DNA from: Terrabacter aerolatus
GTDB taxonomy: Bacteria > Actinomycetota > Actinomycetes > Actinomycetales > Dermatophilaceae
DNA: 64,000 nt
Assembly: GCF_007991735.1 (NCBI RefSeq)
Contig: NZ_BJYX01000015.1
Coordinates: 46,904-110,903 of the forward strand
Direction: 5' to 3'
The notes under the pieces were generated by a model. It did no database searches. It saw nothing but the letters and a program-made list of their open reading frames with translations, and was not told where the DNA came from. The stretch's first letter is position 1; the number at the start of each line of letters is the position of its first letter. The position numbers and the translations under genes are program-made. Shown here piece after piece: positions 6,729 through 14,296 of this stretch.

Positions 6729-8580
6729 GGACGCGCGCCGCCAGCTGTCGTGCCTTGTTCATCGCGCCGGGCGGCAGGGCCTCCTGCGCCGTCGACTTCG
6801 CGACGGAGACCGCCTTCTCGGTGGCGATGCGACGCGGGGCCCGCAAGGCCTCGACCGCGCGGTAGGTCAGGGTCTCCTCGTAGCGCTCGATGACCTTCTC
6901 GAGCCGCCGGATGTAGCGGTCACGGTGCCGGAGGGTGCCCTCGAGCCAGGCGACCTGACCCTGCTTCTCGCGCAGCTCGCGCGAGATGACGCGGTGGTGG
7001 GTGAGCAGCTCACGGAAACCGACCTCGTCGGGGGCCGGCAGGTCGCGGGCGTACTCGCCCTGCTCGAGGTTGCGCGAGAGCAGCTCGTCGAGGTCCTCGG
7101 GGCGTCCGGCGACCGTCGAGGCGACCTCGGCCTCGATGCGCGCGACGCGGGCGATGACCGCGTGGGTGACGGTGAGCCCCGTCATCGACGCCAGGGTGAC
7201 CGTCAGCTCGTCGGGCGTCACGGACGGGCGCCACGGGTGCGGCGAGCCGGAGGCGAGCAGCCGCCGCGCGAAGTCGCGCAGGCCCCGGACGAGGGCGTCC
7301 TCGGCGGACACGATGCCGGTGCGGCGCCAGGACGCGTCGGCCATCGTGAGCCGGTCGCCCTGGACGAGGGTGTTGGCCGGGGTGGCGAAGTAGCGGCGCT
7401 CCGCCGTCTGCCTCGTCCACACGGTCGGGTCAGCCAGCCACGCGGCATACCGCTTCACCCGGCTGCGGATGGCGGCGTGGCGTCGCGTCGCGCAGGCCTG
7501 CCGCAGCTCGAGCTCGAAGGAACGACCGCCGTAGGAGGGGATGAGGCTGCGGGACAGCTTGCCCTCGCTGATCTCGTCGTCGGCACGCGGGCGTGCCCAC
7601 GCCAGGGTCTCGGTGTCGTCCTGGGAGACCACCGCGACGGTGCTCCACGGGTTGTCGGTCTCACGCTCGGCCGACACGATCGCCGGGTAGGCCGGCACCT
7701 CGGTCGCGGCCGCGCCCTTCGTGGCGAGCACCACCCAGGCGGGGGCGAGCTCGTCGAGCATGCCGGCGTCGACGATGCGCTGCAGCACGGCCCGGGGCTC
7801 GCGCAGCATCGGGGTCGTCGAGAAGTGCTCGTCCATGGCCTGGCCCGCGCGGACGCCGACGCGGTCGCGCACCCGCTCGTGCTGCACGGCGTCGTCGCGG
7901 ACGAGGAGGCTGTGCTGGTCGACGGAGGGCAGCGCGGCGAAGGTCGCCTCGGCGTGCAGGCCCTGCTGCTCGAGGAGGGTCGAGCGCTCCCGGGCGAAGA
8001 CGTGCCGCGGGCTGAAGCCGGCCGCCCCGACGTACCAGCCGGCGTCGGACTCGAGCGTCTCGTCGGGCAGCGCCGAGACGAGGTCGGTGAAGCCCATCTC
8101 GTTGGCGAGGTCGACGACGATGCGACCGCCCTCGTCGAGCAGGGCCGCGAGCCGCGCCACGGTCTCGGCCTCGGTGAGCCCCCGGGAGTCGGGACCGAGC
8201 AGGCGCGCGGGGCCGCCGAGCGCCACGATGAGGTCGTAGGTGTGCCCCGGGGAGAAGACGTCGAGACCGCCGCAGTAGATGTCGGAGCTCTCGTGCAGCC
8301 CCGCACGGTCGCCGAGGATGCGGGCGTCGGGCAGTGCGCGGACGAGCAGGTCGACCCGCACGTCGGTGGGAACCGCGTCGACGAGCAGGCCCGCACGCGG
8401 ACCGGCCAGCAGCACCCGTCGCGGACGCTGCGCGGAGATCGCCGTCCGGACCACCTCGCGCACCGCCAGCGGGGTCTCCAGCGTCTCGAGGTCGGACCAC
8501 ATCAGCATGTCGCCGACAAGGATGCGTGCTCCGGAGATGGCGTCGCGCTGGACGTCCTGGTCGCTCACGTGGGCGGTCAA
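6721..8580 (-). CDS. Large protein with methyltransferase-like N-terminus and C-terminal coiled coil
   Basis: This is a 619-residue cytoplasmic protein of uncertain role. Residues about 50-160 follow the strand/helix order of a class I SAM methyltransferase (RRVLLAG, YDLIVALGG, LLDEGGRIVVDLAN), but the glycine-rich SAM loop is not canonical. A middle region of ~300 residues is unrecognised. Residues about 525-590 form a charged helical stretch (REKQGQVAWLEGTLRHRDRY) likely to be a coiled coil. The TTG start has GAGAGG eight bases upstream. A similar degenerate methyltransferase-like domain ends the glycosyltransferase gene near 28 kb. In surface-glycan loci such proteins often act with glycosyltransferases, but no activity can be claimed. 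Confidence 0.6.
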   Translation of the reverse strand: MTAHVSDQDVQRDAISGARILVGDMLMWSDLETLETPLAVREVVRTAISAQRPRRVLLAGPRAGLLVDAVPTDVRVDLLVRALPDARILGDRAGLHESSDIYCGGLDVFSPGHTYDLIVALGGPARLLGPDSRGLTEAETVARLAALLDEGGRIVVDLANEMGFTDLVSALPDETLESDAGWYVGAAGFSPRHVFARERSTLLEQQGLHAEATFAALPSVDQHSLLVRDDAVQHERVRDRVGVRAGQAMDEHFSTTPMLREPRAVLQRIVDAGMLDELAPAWVVLATKGAAATEVPAYPAIVSAERETDNPWSTVAVVSQDDTETLAWARPRADDEISEGKLSRSLIPSYGGRSFELELRQACATRRHAAIRSRVKRYAAWLADPTVWTRQTAERRYFATPANTLVQGDRLTMADASWRRTGIVSAEDALVRGLRDFARRLLASGSPHPWRPSVTPDELTVTLASMTGLTVTHAVIARVARIEAEVASTVAGRPEDLDELLSRNLEQGEYARDLPAPDEVGFRELLTHHRVISRELREKQGQVAWLEGTLRHRDRYIRRLEKVIERYEETLTYRAVEALRAPRRIATEKAVSVAKSTAQEALPPGAMNKARQLAARVLK

Positions 8581-8641
8581 CTCGTGGTCCTCTCGTGGTG
8601 GGTCCCCGGAGCCACGGCAGAGCCGGTCCGGATGACCTGAC

Positions 8642-8647
8642 TACAAT
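8642..8647 (+). promoter_or_regulatory. Probable -10 box (TACAAT)
   Basis: TACAAT lies in the 164-base gap between divergent genes. Transcription from about 8654 would give a leader of about 90 bases before the GT2 start at 8745. Confidence 0.4.
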
Positions 8648-8744
8648 AGCGATGCCGTGCAGGAGCGGGCGCACGACCGATCGGCACCCGACCCGCCGCA
8701 TGCCCACCCAGACCCTCCGGGGCCAGACGACTGCAGGAGCGACG

Positions 8745-9614
8745 ATGCCGGCGCTGACCACCGTGGGCGCTGTCGTCCTGTCGATGGGGGACCGTCCCAC
8801 CGAGCTCGCCAAGGCGCTCGACACGCTCCTCGCCCAGGAGGGCGTCGACCTCGACGTCGTGCTCGTCGGCAACGGTTGGGAGCCGCGCGGACTGCCTGAC
8901 GGTGTCCGCACGGTCCACCTGCCCGAGAACGTCGGCATCCCCGAGGGGCGCAACGTGGGCGCCCGCGAGGTGCGCGGCGAGATCCTCTTCTTCTACGACG
9001 ACGACGCCTTCCTGCCCACGACCGACGTGCTCGCCCGCCTCGCGGCCGAGTACGCCCTCGACGACCGCGTCGCCGTCGTCCAGCCGCGCGGCTGCGACCC
9101 CGACGGACGCCCCACCCCCCGGCGCTGGGTGCCCCGGCTGCGGGCCGAGCAGGGCGGCGCCGGGGGAGAGGTCGTCGTCTTCTGGGAGGGCGTCTGCACG
9201 ATCCGCCGGGCCGCCTTCGAGTCGGTCGGCGGCTGGCCCGGCCACTTCTGGTACGGCCACGAGGGCATCGATCTCGCCTTCCGCCTCGTCGACGCCGGCT
9301 GGCGTCTGCTCTACCGGCCCGACGTCGTCGTCAACCACCCGGCCACCCAGCCGACGCGGCACGCGGTCTACTACCGGATGAACGCCCGCAACCGGGTCTG
9401 GGTCGCCAAGCGCAACCTGCCGCACCCGGTGGCCGAGGTCTACGTCGGCGTCTGGTCGGCCATCACCGTGGCCCGGGTGCGCGACCGCGAGAAGCTCGGC
9501 GTGTGGTTCCACGGCCTCCGGGAGGGGGTGCGCACCGACGCGGGGCCGCGCCGCCCCATGTCGTGGCGGACCGCCTGGCGCCTCACCCGTGCTGGGAGGC
9601 CGCCGGTTGTCTGA
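8745..9614 (+). CDS. Family 2 glycosyltransferase
   Basis: This is a GT-A-fold glycosyltransferase of 289 residues acting at the cytoplasmic face. It has the GT2 opening (TVGAVVLSMGDRP), a metal/nucleotide DDD at 85-87 (FFYDDDAF), and the downstream acceptor region with GGWPGHFWYGHEGIDLAFRL, resembling the ED motif region of the family. The ATG at 8745 is preceded by AGGAG at five bases; in-frame codons further upstream run through the promoter and were rejected. It overlaps the next gene by eight bases. The sugar donor and acceptor are unknown; a place in the surface-glycan pathway follows from the neighbours. Confidence 0.85.
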   Translation: MPALTTVGAVVLSMGDRPTELAKALDTLLAQEGVDLDVVLVGNGWEPRGLPDGVRTVHLPENVGIPEGRNVGAREVRGEILFFYDDDAFLPTTDVLARLAAEYALDDRVAVVQPRGCDPDGRPTPRRWVPRLRAEQGGAGGEVVVFWEGVCTIRRAAFESVGGWPGHFWYGHEGIDLAFRLVDAGWRLLYRPDVVVNHPATQPTRHAVYYRMNARNRVWVAKRNLPHPVAEVYVGVWSAITVARVRDREKLGVWFHGLREGVRTDAGPRRPMSWRTAWRLTRAGRPPVV

Positions 9615-10629
9615 CGCCGCCGACACCTCGGACCTCGTCCTGACCGGGGTGCGGTCCCGCTCGCACCTCGTCTACGCGTCGTCCTACCTGCGCCACGTGC
9701 TCGAGACGCGCACCGGCCCGGTGCGCCTGACCGTCCTGCCGACGGGCGACGCGTTCGGCGACGGGCCGGCGGCGGAGGCAGCGGTCCGGGACCTGCTCGT
9801 CGAGGACCCGCGCCTGCTCGTGCGTTTCGCGGACTCGGCCGAGGTCGTCGCCGGCCTTCCCCCGAGCGCTCGCCTCCTCTGCGTCGGGGCGCCCTCCGTC
9901 CGCGTCTGGACGACGTTCGTCCGCACCCACCGGGGGCGGCCTCCCCGCGTCACCGTCATCGACGAGGGTCTCGGTTCGTTCGGCACCTGGGCCACGCGCC
10001 GCAGGGCCTACCGCCGCGAGGGCGGAGGCGAACCCCGCTCGACCGTGCGGGCGGTCGCGGTCGCGTCGGGCGCGAGGTGGCTCACCGACGAGCGCTGGTC
10101 GCTCTACGCCAGGGACGGGCGTGGCTGGCGCGTCGACGAGCGCGTCGCCCGCGAGTTCCGCCACCGACTCGAGGGGGCGCCCCCGCCCCCCGGCACGGCC
10201 GTCTACCTCACGCAGCCCTGGGCGGCGCTCGGGCTGCTGTCCCAGACCGCCTACGCGGCCCACCTCGCGGCGGTGCGCGAGGCCGTGGCGTCCGTGGGCC
10301 TGTCGCTCGTGCTGCGGCCGCACCCCTGGGAGCAGCCGGAGTCGTATGCCGGGTTCGACCTCGTGCACGGACGAACCCCGGCCGAGCTCGACCGCCACGT
10401 CGTCGCCGCCGGCCTCGTGCTCGGGGGCAACAGCACGGCGCTGCTCAACCTCGCAGCCGTGCACCACACTCCCGCGGCCCGGGTCATGGTCCCCGAGCTG
10501 GCGTCCCTGGACGCCGCCCTCGGGAGCGGCCAGCGCACCCTGCTCGACTCCTTCCTGCCCCCGGCCGTCCCCGTCGAGGAGCTGGCCCGGACCCTTCGCG
10601 TGGGGGGTCGGGGCACCGCGCCCCTGTAG
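9607..10629 (+). CDS. Polysialyltransferase-like nonulosonate transferase
   Basis: This 340-residue predicted GT-B enzyme shows the three landmarks described for bacterial polysialyltransferases and related CMP-sugar transferases, in order: DEG at 119-121 (VIDEGLGSFGTW), HP at 239-240 (LRPHPWE) and a Ser/Thr motif at 274-277 (GGNSTALLN). With pseC, pseI and pseH nearby, CMP-pseudaminic acid is an attractive donor. The TTG start at 9607 was chosen because GGGAGG lies seven bases upstream and the start overlaps the previous stop by eight bases; a GTG at 9589 is possible. The donor is inferred; GT family membership needs a profile search. Confidence 0.65.
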   Translation: MSDAADTSDLVLTGVRSRSHLVYASSYLRHVLETRTGPVRLTVLPTGDAFGDGPAAEAAVRDLLVEDPRLLVRFADSAEVVAGLPPSARLLCVGAPSVRVWTTFVRTHRGRPPRVTVIDEGLGSFGTWATRRRAYRREGGGEPRSTVRAVAVASGARWLTDERWSLYARDGRGWRVDERVAREFRHRLEGAPPPPGTAVYLTQPWAALGLLSQTAYAAHLAAVREAVASVGLSLVLRPHPWEQPESYAGFDLVHGRTPAELDRHVVAAGLVLGGNSTALLNLAAVHHTPAARVMVPELASLDAALGSGQRTLLDSFLPPAVPVEELARTLRVGGRGTAPL

Positions 10630-10632
10630 GAT
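10627..10632 (+). promoter_or_regulatory. -10 box of a probable leaderless promoter (GtrA gene)
   Basis: TAGGAT lies six bases before the GTG at 10639 and overlaps the preceding stop codon. Initiation seven bases after the hexamer would start the message at the GTG. Confidence 0.45.
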
Positions 10633-10638
10633 CCGTGG

Positions 10639-11217
10639 GTGCCTGACAGCGAGACACGCCCCGAGGCGGGCGCAGACGTGAGTGCCCCGTCGGCGGCCGG
10701 ACCGGTCTCGACCGCCCCTGAGGTCCCTGAGGCCCCTGCGGCCCCAGAAGCACCAGAGGCCCCGCAGGCTCCGGGCGGCATGCAGGGCCCGCAGGGACCG
10801 CTCTTTCGCATCATCAAGGACCAGCGGGTGCTCTTCCTCATGGTCGGCGGCGTCAACACCGTCGTGGGCACGCTGTGGTTCGTGCTCTTCGACTCGCTCC
10901 TCGGCCACCGCTGGAACGGGTGGGGCCACTACCCGGCCCTCGTGCTGACGTACGTCTTCTCGATCCTCTGCGCCTTCGTGCTCTACCGGAAGCTCGTCTT
11001 CCGCGTGCACGGCCACGTGTGGCGCGACCTCGTGCGGTTCGCCTCGGTGTACGTCCTGGCGTTCTTCATCAACCTCGCGCTGCTCGCGCTGCTCGTCAAC
11101 GGGCTGCACTGGCCCGCCATCGTCTCGCAGTTCATCATCGTCTTCGTCACCACGGCGCTGAGCTGGTTCGGTCACAGCTCCTTCTCCTTCCGCCGCTCCG
11201 GTGACGGGGAGGCCTGA
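10639..11217 (+). CDS. GtrA-family membrane protein
   Basis: This is a 192-residue GtrA-like protein with four membrane spans (about residues 62-80, 95-115, 130-152 and 158-176), preceded by a ~55-residue Pro/Ala/Glu-rich cytoplasmic tail. GtrA proteins move or position lipid-linked sugars for surface polysaccharide modification, usually with a GT2 partner like the one starting at 12234. Family features include the early VGGVNTVVG and the C-terminal WFGHSSFSFRR. The Pro-rich N-terminal extension (repeats of PEAP) is longer than usual. The GTG start follows a -10-like TAGGAT directly. Confidence 0.85.
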   Translation: MPDSETRPEAGADVSAPSAAGPVSTAPEVPEAPAAPEAPEAPQAPGGMQGPQGPLFRIIKDQRVLFLMVGGVNTVVGTLWFVLFDSLLGHRWNGWGHYPALVLTYVFSILCAFVLYRKLVFRVHGHVWRDLVRFASVYVLAFFINLALLALLVNGLHWPAIVSQFIIVFVTTALSWFGHSSFSFRRSGDGEA

Positions 11218-11290
11218 GCCGCACGCCGCAAGACCTCGGCGGCCCACCACACGGGCCGACGACCCCCGCCGTCCAGCTAGAGAGGTGCCC

Positions 11291-12160
11291 GTGCCTGCCC
11301 ACGTGTCGATCGTCGTCCCCACGTACAACAACGCCGACTTCGTCGAGGAGACCATCCGGTCGATCCTCGCCCAGACGTACACCGACTTCGAGCTCGTCAT
11401 CGCCGACCACACGAGCACCGACGGGACCTGGGACAAGCTGCAGCAGTTCGCCGACGAGCCCCGCGTCACGCTCCTGCAGACTCCTGCAGGCGGCGGCGCC
11501 CCGGCCAACTGGGGCCGGGTCACCGAGGCAGCGACCGGCGACTACCTCAAGCTCGTCTGCGGCGACGACCTGCTGGAGCCCACCTGCATCGAGCAGCAGG
11601 TGGCCGTCCTCGACGCGCACCCCGACGTCGTGCTGACGAGCTGCCGGCGCACCCTCGTCGACGCGCGCGGCGAGCAGTTCACCTCCGCGCGCGGGCTCGC
11701 GGGTCTCGAGGGCGTCGTCCCCGGCCGCGACGCAGCACGCCGGGCCGTCATCTCCGGCACCAACATCTTCGGTGAGCCCGCCTGCGTCATGATGCGCCGC
11801 GACGCCCTCGAGCGTGCGGGCGGGTGGGCCGACACCGAGCCCTACGTCATCGACCAGCAGACCTTCTGCAACGTCCTCATGCTGGGCGACTTCTACGCGA
11901 TCCCGATCGCCCTGGCGAGCTTCCGGCTCAGCATGGGCCAGTGGAGCGTCAACCTCGCCCGCAAGCAGTCGGCGCAGGTCGTCGACTTCCACCACCGACT
12001 GGCGGAGCAGAACGCGGGGCTGCTGTCCAGGGCGGACCTCGTGCGCGGTGACACGCTCGCCCGCGGCATGGCCTACGTGCGTCGGGGCGCCTACCTGTGG
12101 CTCGGCCGCAAGATGCACCCCGAGGCCCAGGCCGAGGCCGCGGTCCCCACCGACCGTTGA
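11291..12160 (+). CDS. Family 2 glycosyltransferase
   Basis: This is a GT2 enzyme of 289 residues. It begins VSIVVPTYNNADFVEETIRSI with the conserved donor-binding strand, followed by CGDDLLEP around residues 90-97 as the DXD-like site. There is no membrane span. The GTG at 11291 has GAGAGG five bases upstream; codons upstream of it read as Arg/Pro-rich non-protein and were excluded. It sits between a GtrA protein and a DPM1/GtrB-type GT2, consistent with assembly of a branched surface glycan. Its specificity is unknown. Confidence 0.82.
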   Translation: MPAHVSIVVPTYNNADFVEETIRSILAQTYTDFELVIADHTSTDGTWDKLQQFADEPRVTLLQTPAGGGAPANWGRVTEAATGDYLKLVCGDDLLEPTCIEQQVAVLDAHPDVVLTSCRRTLVDARGEQFTSARGLAGLEGVVPGRDAARRAVISGTNIFGEPACVMMRRDALERAGGWADTEPYVIDQQTFCNVLMLGDFYAIPIALASFRLSMGQWSVNLARKQSAQVVDFHHRLAEQNAGLLSRADLVRGDTLARGMAYVRRGAYLWLGRKMHPEAQAEAAVPTDR

Positions 12161-12220
12161 CGGCCCGCGTGCGCGCCGGCGGTCCGGCGTCCGGTGCGAA
12201 GGGCTGCCTCCCGCACCGGC

Positions 12221-12226
12221 TACCCT
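12221..12226 (+). promoter_or_regulatory. -10 box of a probable leaderless promoter
   Basis: TACCCT lies seven bases before the GTG at 12234, a spacing that would put the first transcribed base at the start codon. No ribosome site is present. Confidence 0.45.
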
Positions 12227-12233
12227 CTAGGTC

Positions 12234-13241
12234 GTGACCCCACTCCACGCGCCGGGACCCACCCGGATCTCCGTCGTCACCCCCGTCTACCAGGGGGAGC
12301 GCACGCTGCCCGTCCTGGCCGAGGAGATTGCTGCGCTCGCCACGACGCAGACCAGTCCCGAGGGGCACGAGTGGGTCGTGGCGGAGTGGCTCCTCGTCTT
12401 CGACAATGGCCCCGACGGCTCGGCCGACGTCATGGCCTCCCTCGCCGAGGCGTACCCGTTCGTGCGGCCGATCTGGCTCAGCCGCAACTTCGGCCAGCAC
12501 GCGGCGACCCTGGCCGGTATGGCCTCGAGCGGCGGGGACTGGATCGTGACGCTCGACGAGGACGGTCAGCACGACCCGCGTGACATCGGCGTCTTCATCG
12601 ACGTCGCGATGCGTGAGCAGGCCCAGCTCGTCTACGCCGAGCCGACCAACCCGGCGCCGCACGGCGCGCTGCGCAACCTCACCTCGAGGGGCGCCAAGTG
12701 GTTCTTCTCGATCTTCCTCGCCGGCGGCTCGGTCACGACGTTCCAGAGCTACCGGCTCGTCCTCGGTGAGCTCGGGCGCAGCGTCGCGGCGTATGCCGGC
12801 GCCGGCGTCTACCTCGACGTCGCCCTCGGGTGGGTGGTCGGCCGCCACGCCCACGCCCCCGTCGCCCTGCGCAGCGAGGGCGAGGAGCGGCGGTCGGGCT
12901 ACAACCTGCGTCGGCTGCTCTCGCACTTCTGGCGCCTCGTGCTCTCGAGCGGCACCCGGGCGCTGCGGCTCGTGAGCGTCCTCGGGGCGATCTTCGCGGT
13001 CGCCGGGGTGGTCTTCGCCATCTACGTCGTCATCGCGACGGCACTCGGAGCCCAGACGCCGGTCGGCTGGACCTCGACCATGGTCGTCGCCCTGCTCGGC
13101 ACCGGCGCCATCCTGCTCTCGCTCGGCGTCATCGCCGAGTACCTCGGCGTGGCCGTCGGCATGGCGATGGGACGTCCTCCGTACCTCATCACGAGCGATC
13201 CCCAGAACGGCCCGCTGGCACGTCGACCCGGTCGCCGTTGA
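12234..13241 (+). CDS. GtrB/DPM1-like membrane-anchored glycosyltransferase
   Basis: This is a polyprenyl-phosphate glycosyltransferase of 335 residues. The GT2 domain has RNFGQ (84-88) and DEDGQHDP (108-115), the diagnostic strings of DPM1/GtrB/ArnC enzymes, and ends in two membrane spans (about 245-270 and 280-305). Such enzymes transfer a sugar from a nucleotide to undecaprenyl phosphate, and the product is flipped with help from a GtrA protein, present at 10639. The GTG start lies seven bases after a -10-like TACCCT with no ribosome site, suggesting leaderless translation. It overlaps the next reading frame only if the alternative TTG start there is used. Confidence 0.85.
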   Translation: MTPLHAPGPTRISVVTPVYQGERTLPVLAEEIAALATTQTSPEGHEWVVAEWLLVFDNGPDGSADVMASLAEAYPFVRPIWLSRNFGQHAATLAGMASSGGDWIVTLDEDGQHDPRDIGVFIDVAMREQAQLVYAEPTNPAPHGALRNLTSRGAKWFFSIFLAGGSVTTFQSYRLVLGELGRSVAAYAGAGVYLDVALGWVVGRHAHAPVALRSEGEERRSGYNLRRLLSHFWRLVLSSGTRALRLVSVLGAIFAVAGVVFAIYVVIATALGAQTPVGWTSTMVVALLGTGAILLSLGVIAEYLGVAVGMAMGRPPYLITSDPQNGPLARRPGRR

Positions 13242-13243
13242 CG

Positions 13244-14242
13244 ATGACGTCCACCGGGCCGCGCCCGCCCGTCTCGTGGGTCGTCGGGGCGAACGGCTTG
13301 CTGGGACAGCATGTCCGGGCGGCGCTCACGCGACGCGGGCTCGTGCATCTCAGCCCTCCCATCCCCTGGAGCGCGCCCGACGAGGCCGAGGCCGCGCTGG
13401 CCGGTGCGGCGGCGCGCCTCGTGGCGGCCGCCGACGGCGGGCCGTGGCAGGTGTTCTGGTGCGCGGGTGCGGGAGTGACCGGCACGTCGTTCGACCGGTT
13501 CGTCACCGAGAACCGCATGCTGCGCACCGCGCTCGAGGCGCTGGCCGAGGCGAACGGTCCCGACCGGTCGGGTGACGACGGCAACGCGGTGTTCGTCGCC
13601 TCGTCGGCGGGGGGTCTCTACGCCGGTTCGCCGAGCGCGCCGTTCGACGAGTTCTCCCCGGTGGTCCCGCTCTCGGACTACGGCCGGGCCAAGCAGGAGG
13701 CCGAGCACATCGCCACCGACTGGGCCGTCCAGGCCCCGGCGCGTGTGCTCGTCGGCCGCATCGCCAATCTCTACGGCCCCGGTCAGGACCTCGCGAAGCC
13801 CCAGGGTCTCGTCTCGCAGCTCTGTGCCGCCTACCTCGACCGGCGTCCGACCCAGATCTGGGTATCGCTCGACACCCTGCGCGACTACCTCTTCGCCCCG
13901 GACGCCGGCGAGATGGTCGTCGACGCCATGACCCGGCTGCGGCACGGCCCGCTGCCCGAGGGTGTCGCAGACGGCGGCGTCGTGACGAAGATCTTCGCCA
14001 CGCAGCGCGCCATCACCATCGGTGCGGTGCTGGCCGAGCTGCGCCGGATCTTCCGTCGTCGTCCGGCGACCGTGCTCGGCGCCAGCCCGACGTCGTCGCA
14101 GCAGGGGCAGGACCTGCGTCTCGTGTCGCGCGTGTGGCCCGAGCTGGACCGCCGGACGTTGACGCCGTTCCCGGCGGGGGTGCAGGCCACGCTGGCCGAC
14201 CTCCAGCTGCGGATGCAGTCCACCGGCCGAGCTCGTCCCTGA
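13244..14242 (+). CDS. NAD-dependent sugar epimerase/dehydratase (extended SDR)
   Basis: This is a 332-residue extended SDR. The Rossmann loop GANGLLG is at 15-21, a serine pair at 120-121 (VASSAGG) and the catalytic Tyr146-x3-Lys150 (DYGRAK) follow, and GRIANLYGPGQ is the usual substrate-side motif. It should act on a nucleotide-sugar in the cytoplasm, supplying a donor for the neighbouring transferases. The ATG at 13244 is two bases after the previous stop; a TTG at 13238 overlapping that stop is an alternative start. The exact substrate cannot be read from sequence. Confidence 0.8.
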   Translation: MTSTGPRPPVSWVVGANGLLGQHVRAALTRRGLVHLSPPIPWSAPDEAEAALAGAAARLVAAADGGPWQVFWCAGAGVTGTSFDRFVTENRMLRTALEALAEANGPDRSGDDGNAVFVASSAGGLYAGSPSAPFDEFSPVVPLSDYGRAKQEAEHIATDWAVQAPARVLVGRIANLYGPGQDLAKPQGLVSQLCAAYLDRRPTQIWVSLDTLRDYLFAPDAGEMVVDAMTRLRHGPLPEGVADGGVVTKIFATQRAITIGAVLAELRRIFRRRPATVLGASPTSSQQGQDLRLVSRVWPELDRRTLTPFPAGVQATLADLQLRMQSTGRARP

Positions 14243-14296
14243 GGGCGCGTCCCGACCCGGGGCGGCCGACCAGGGACCGCGGGGACGGGGAGCGGG

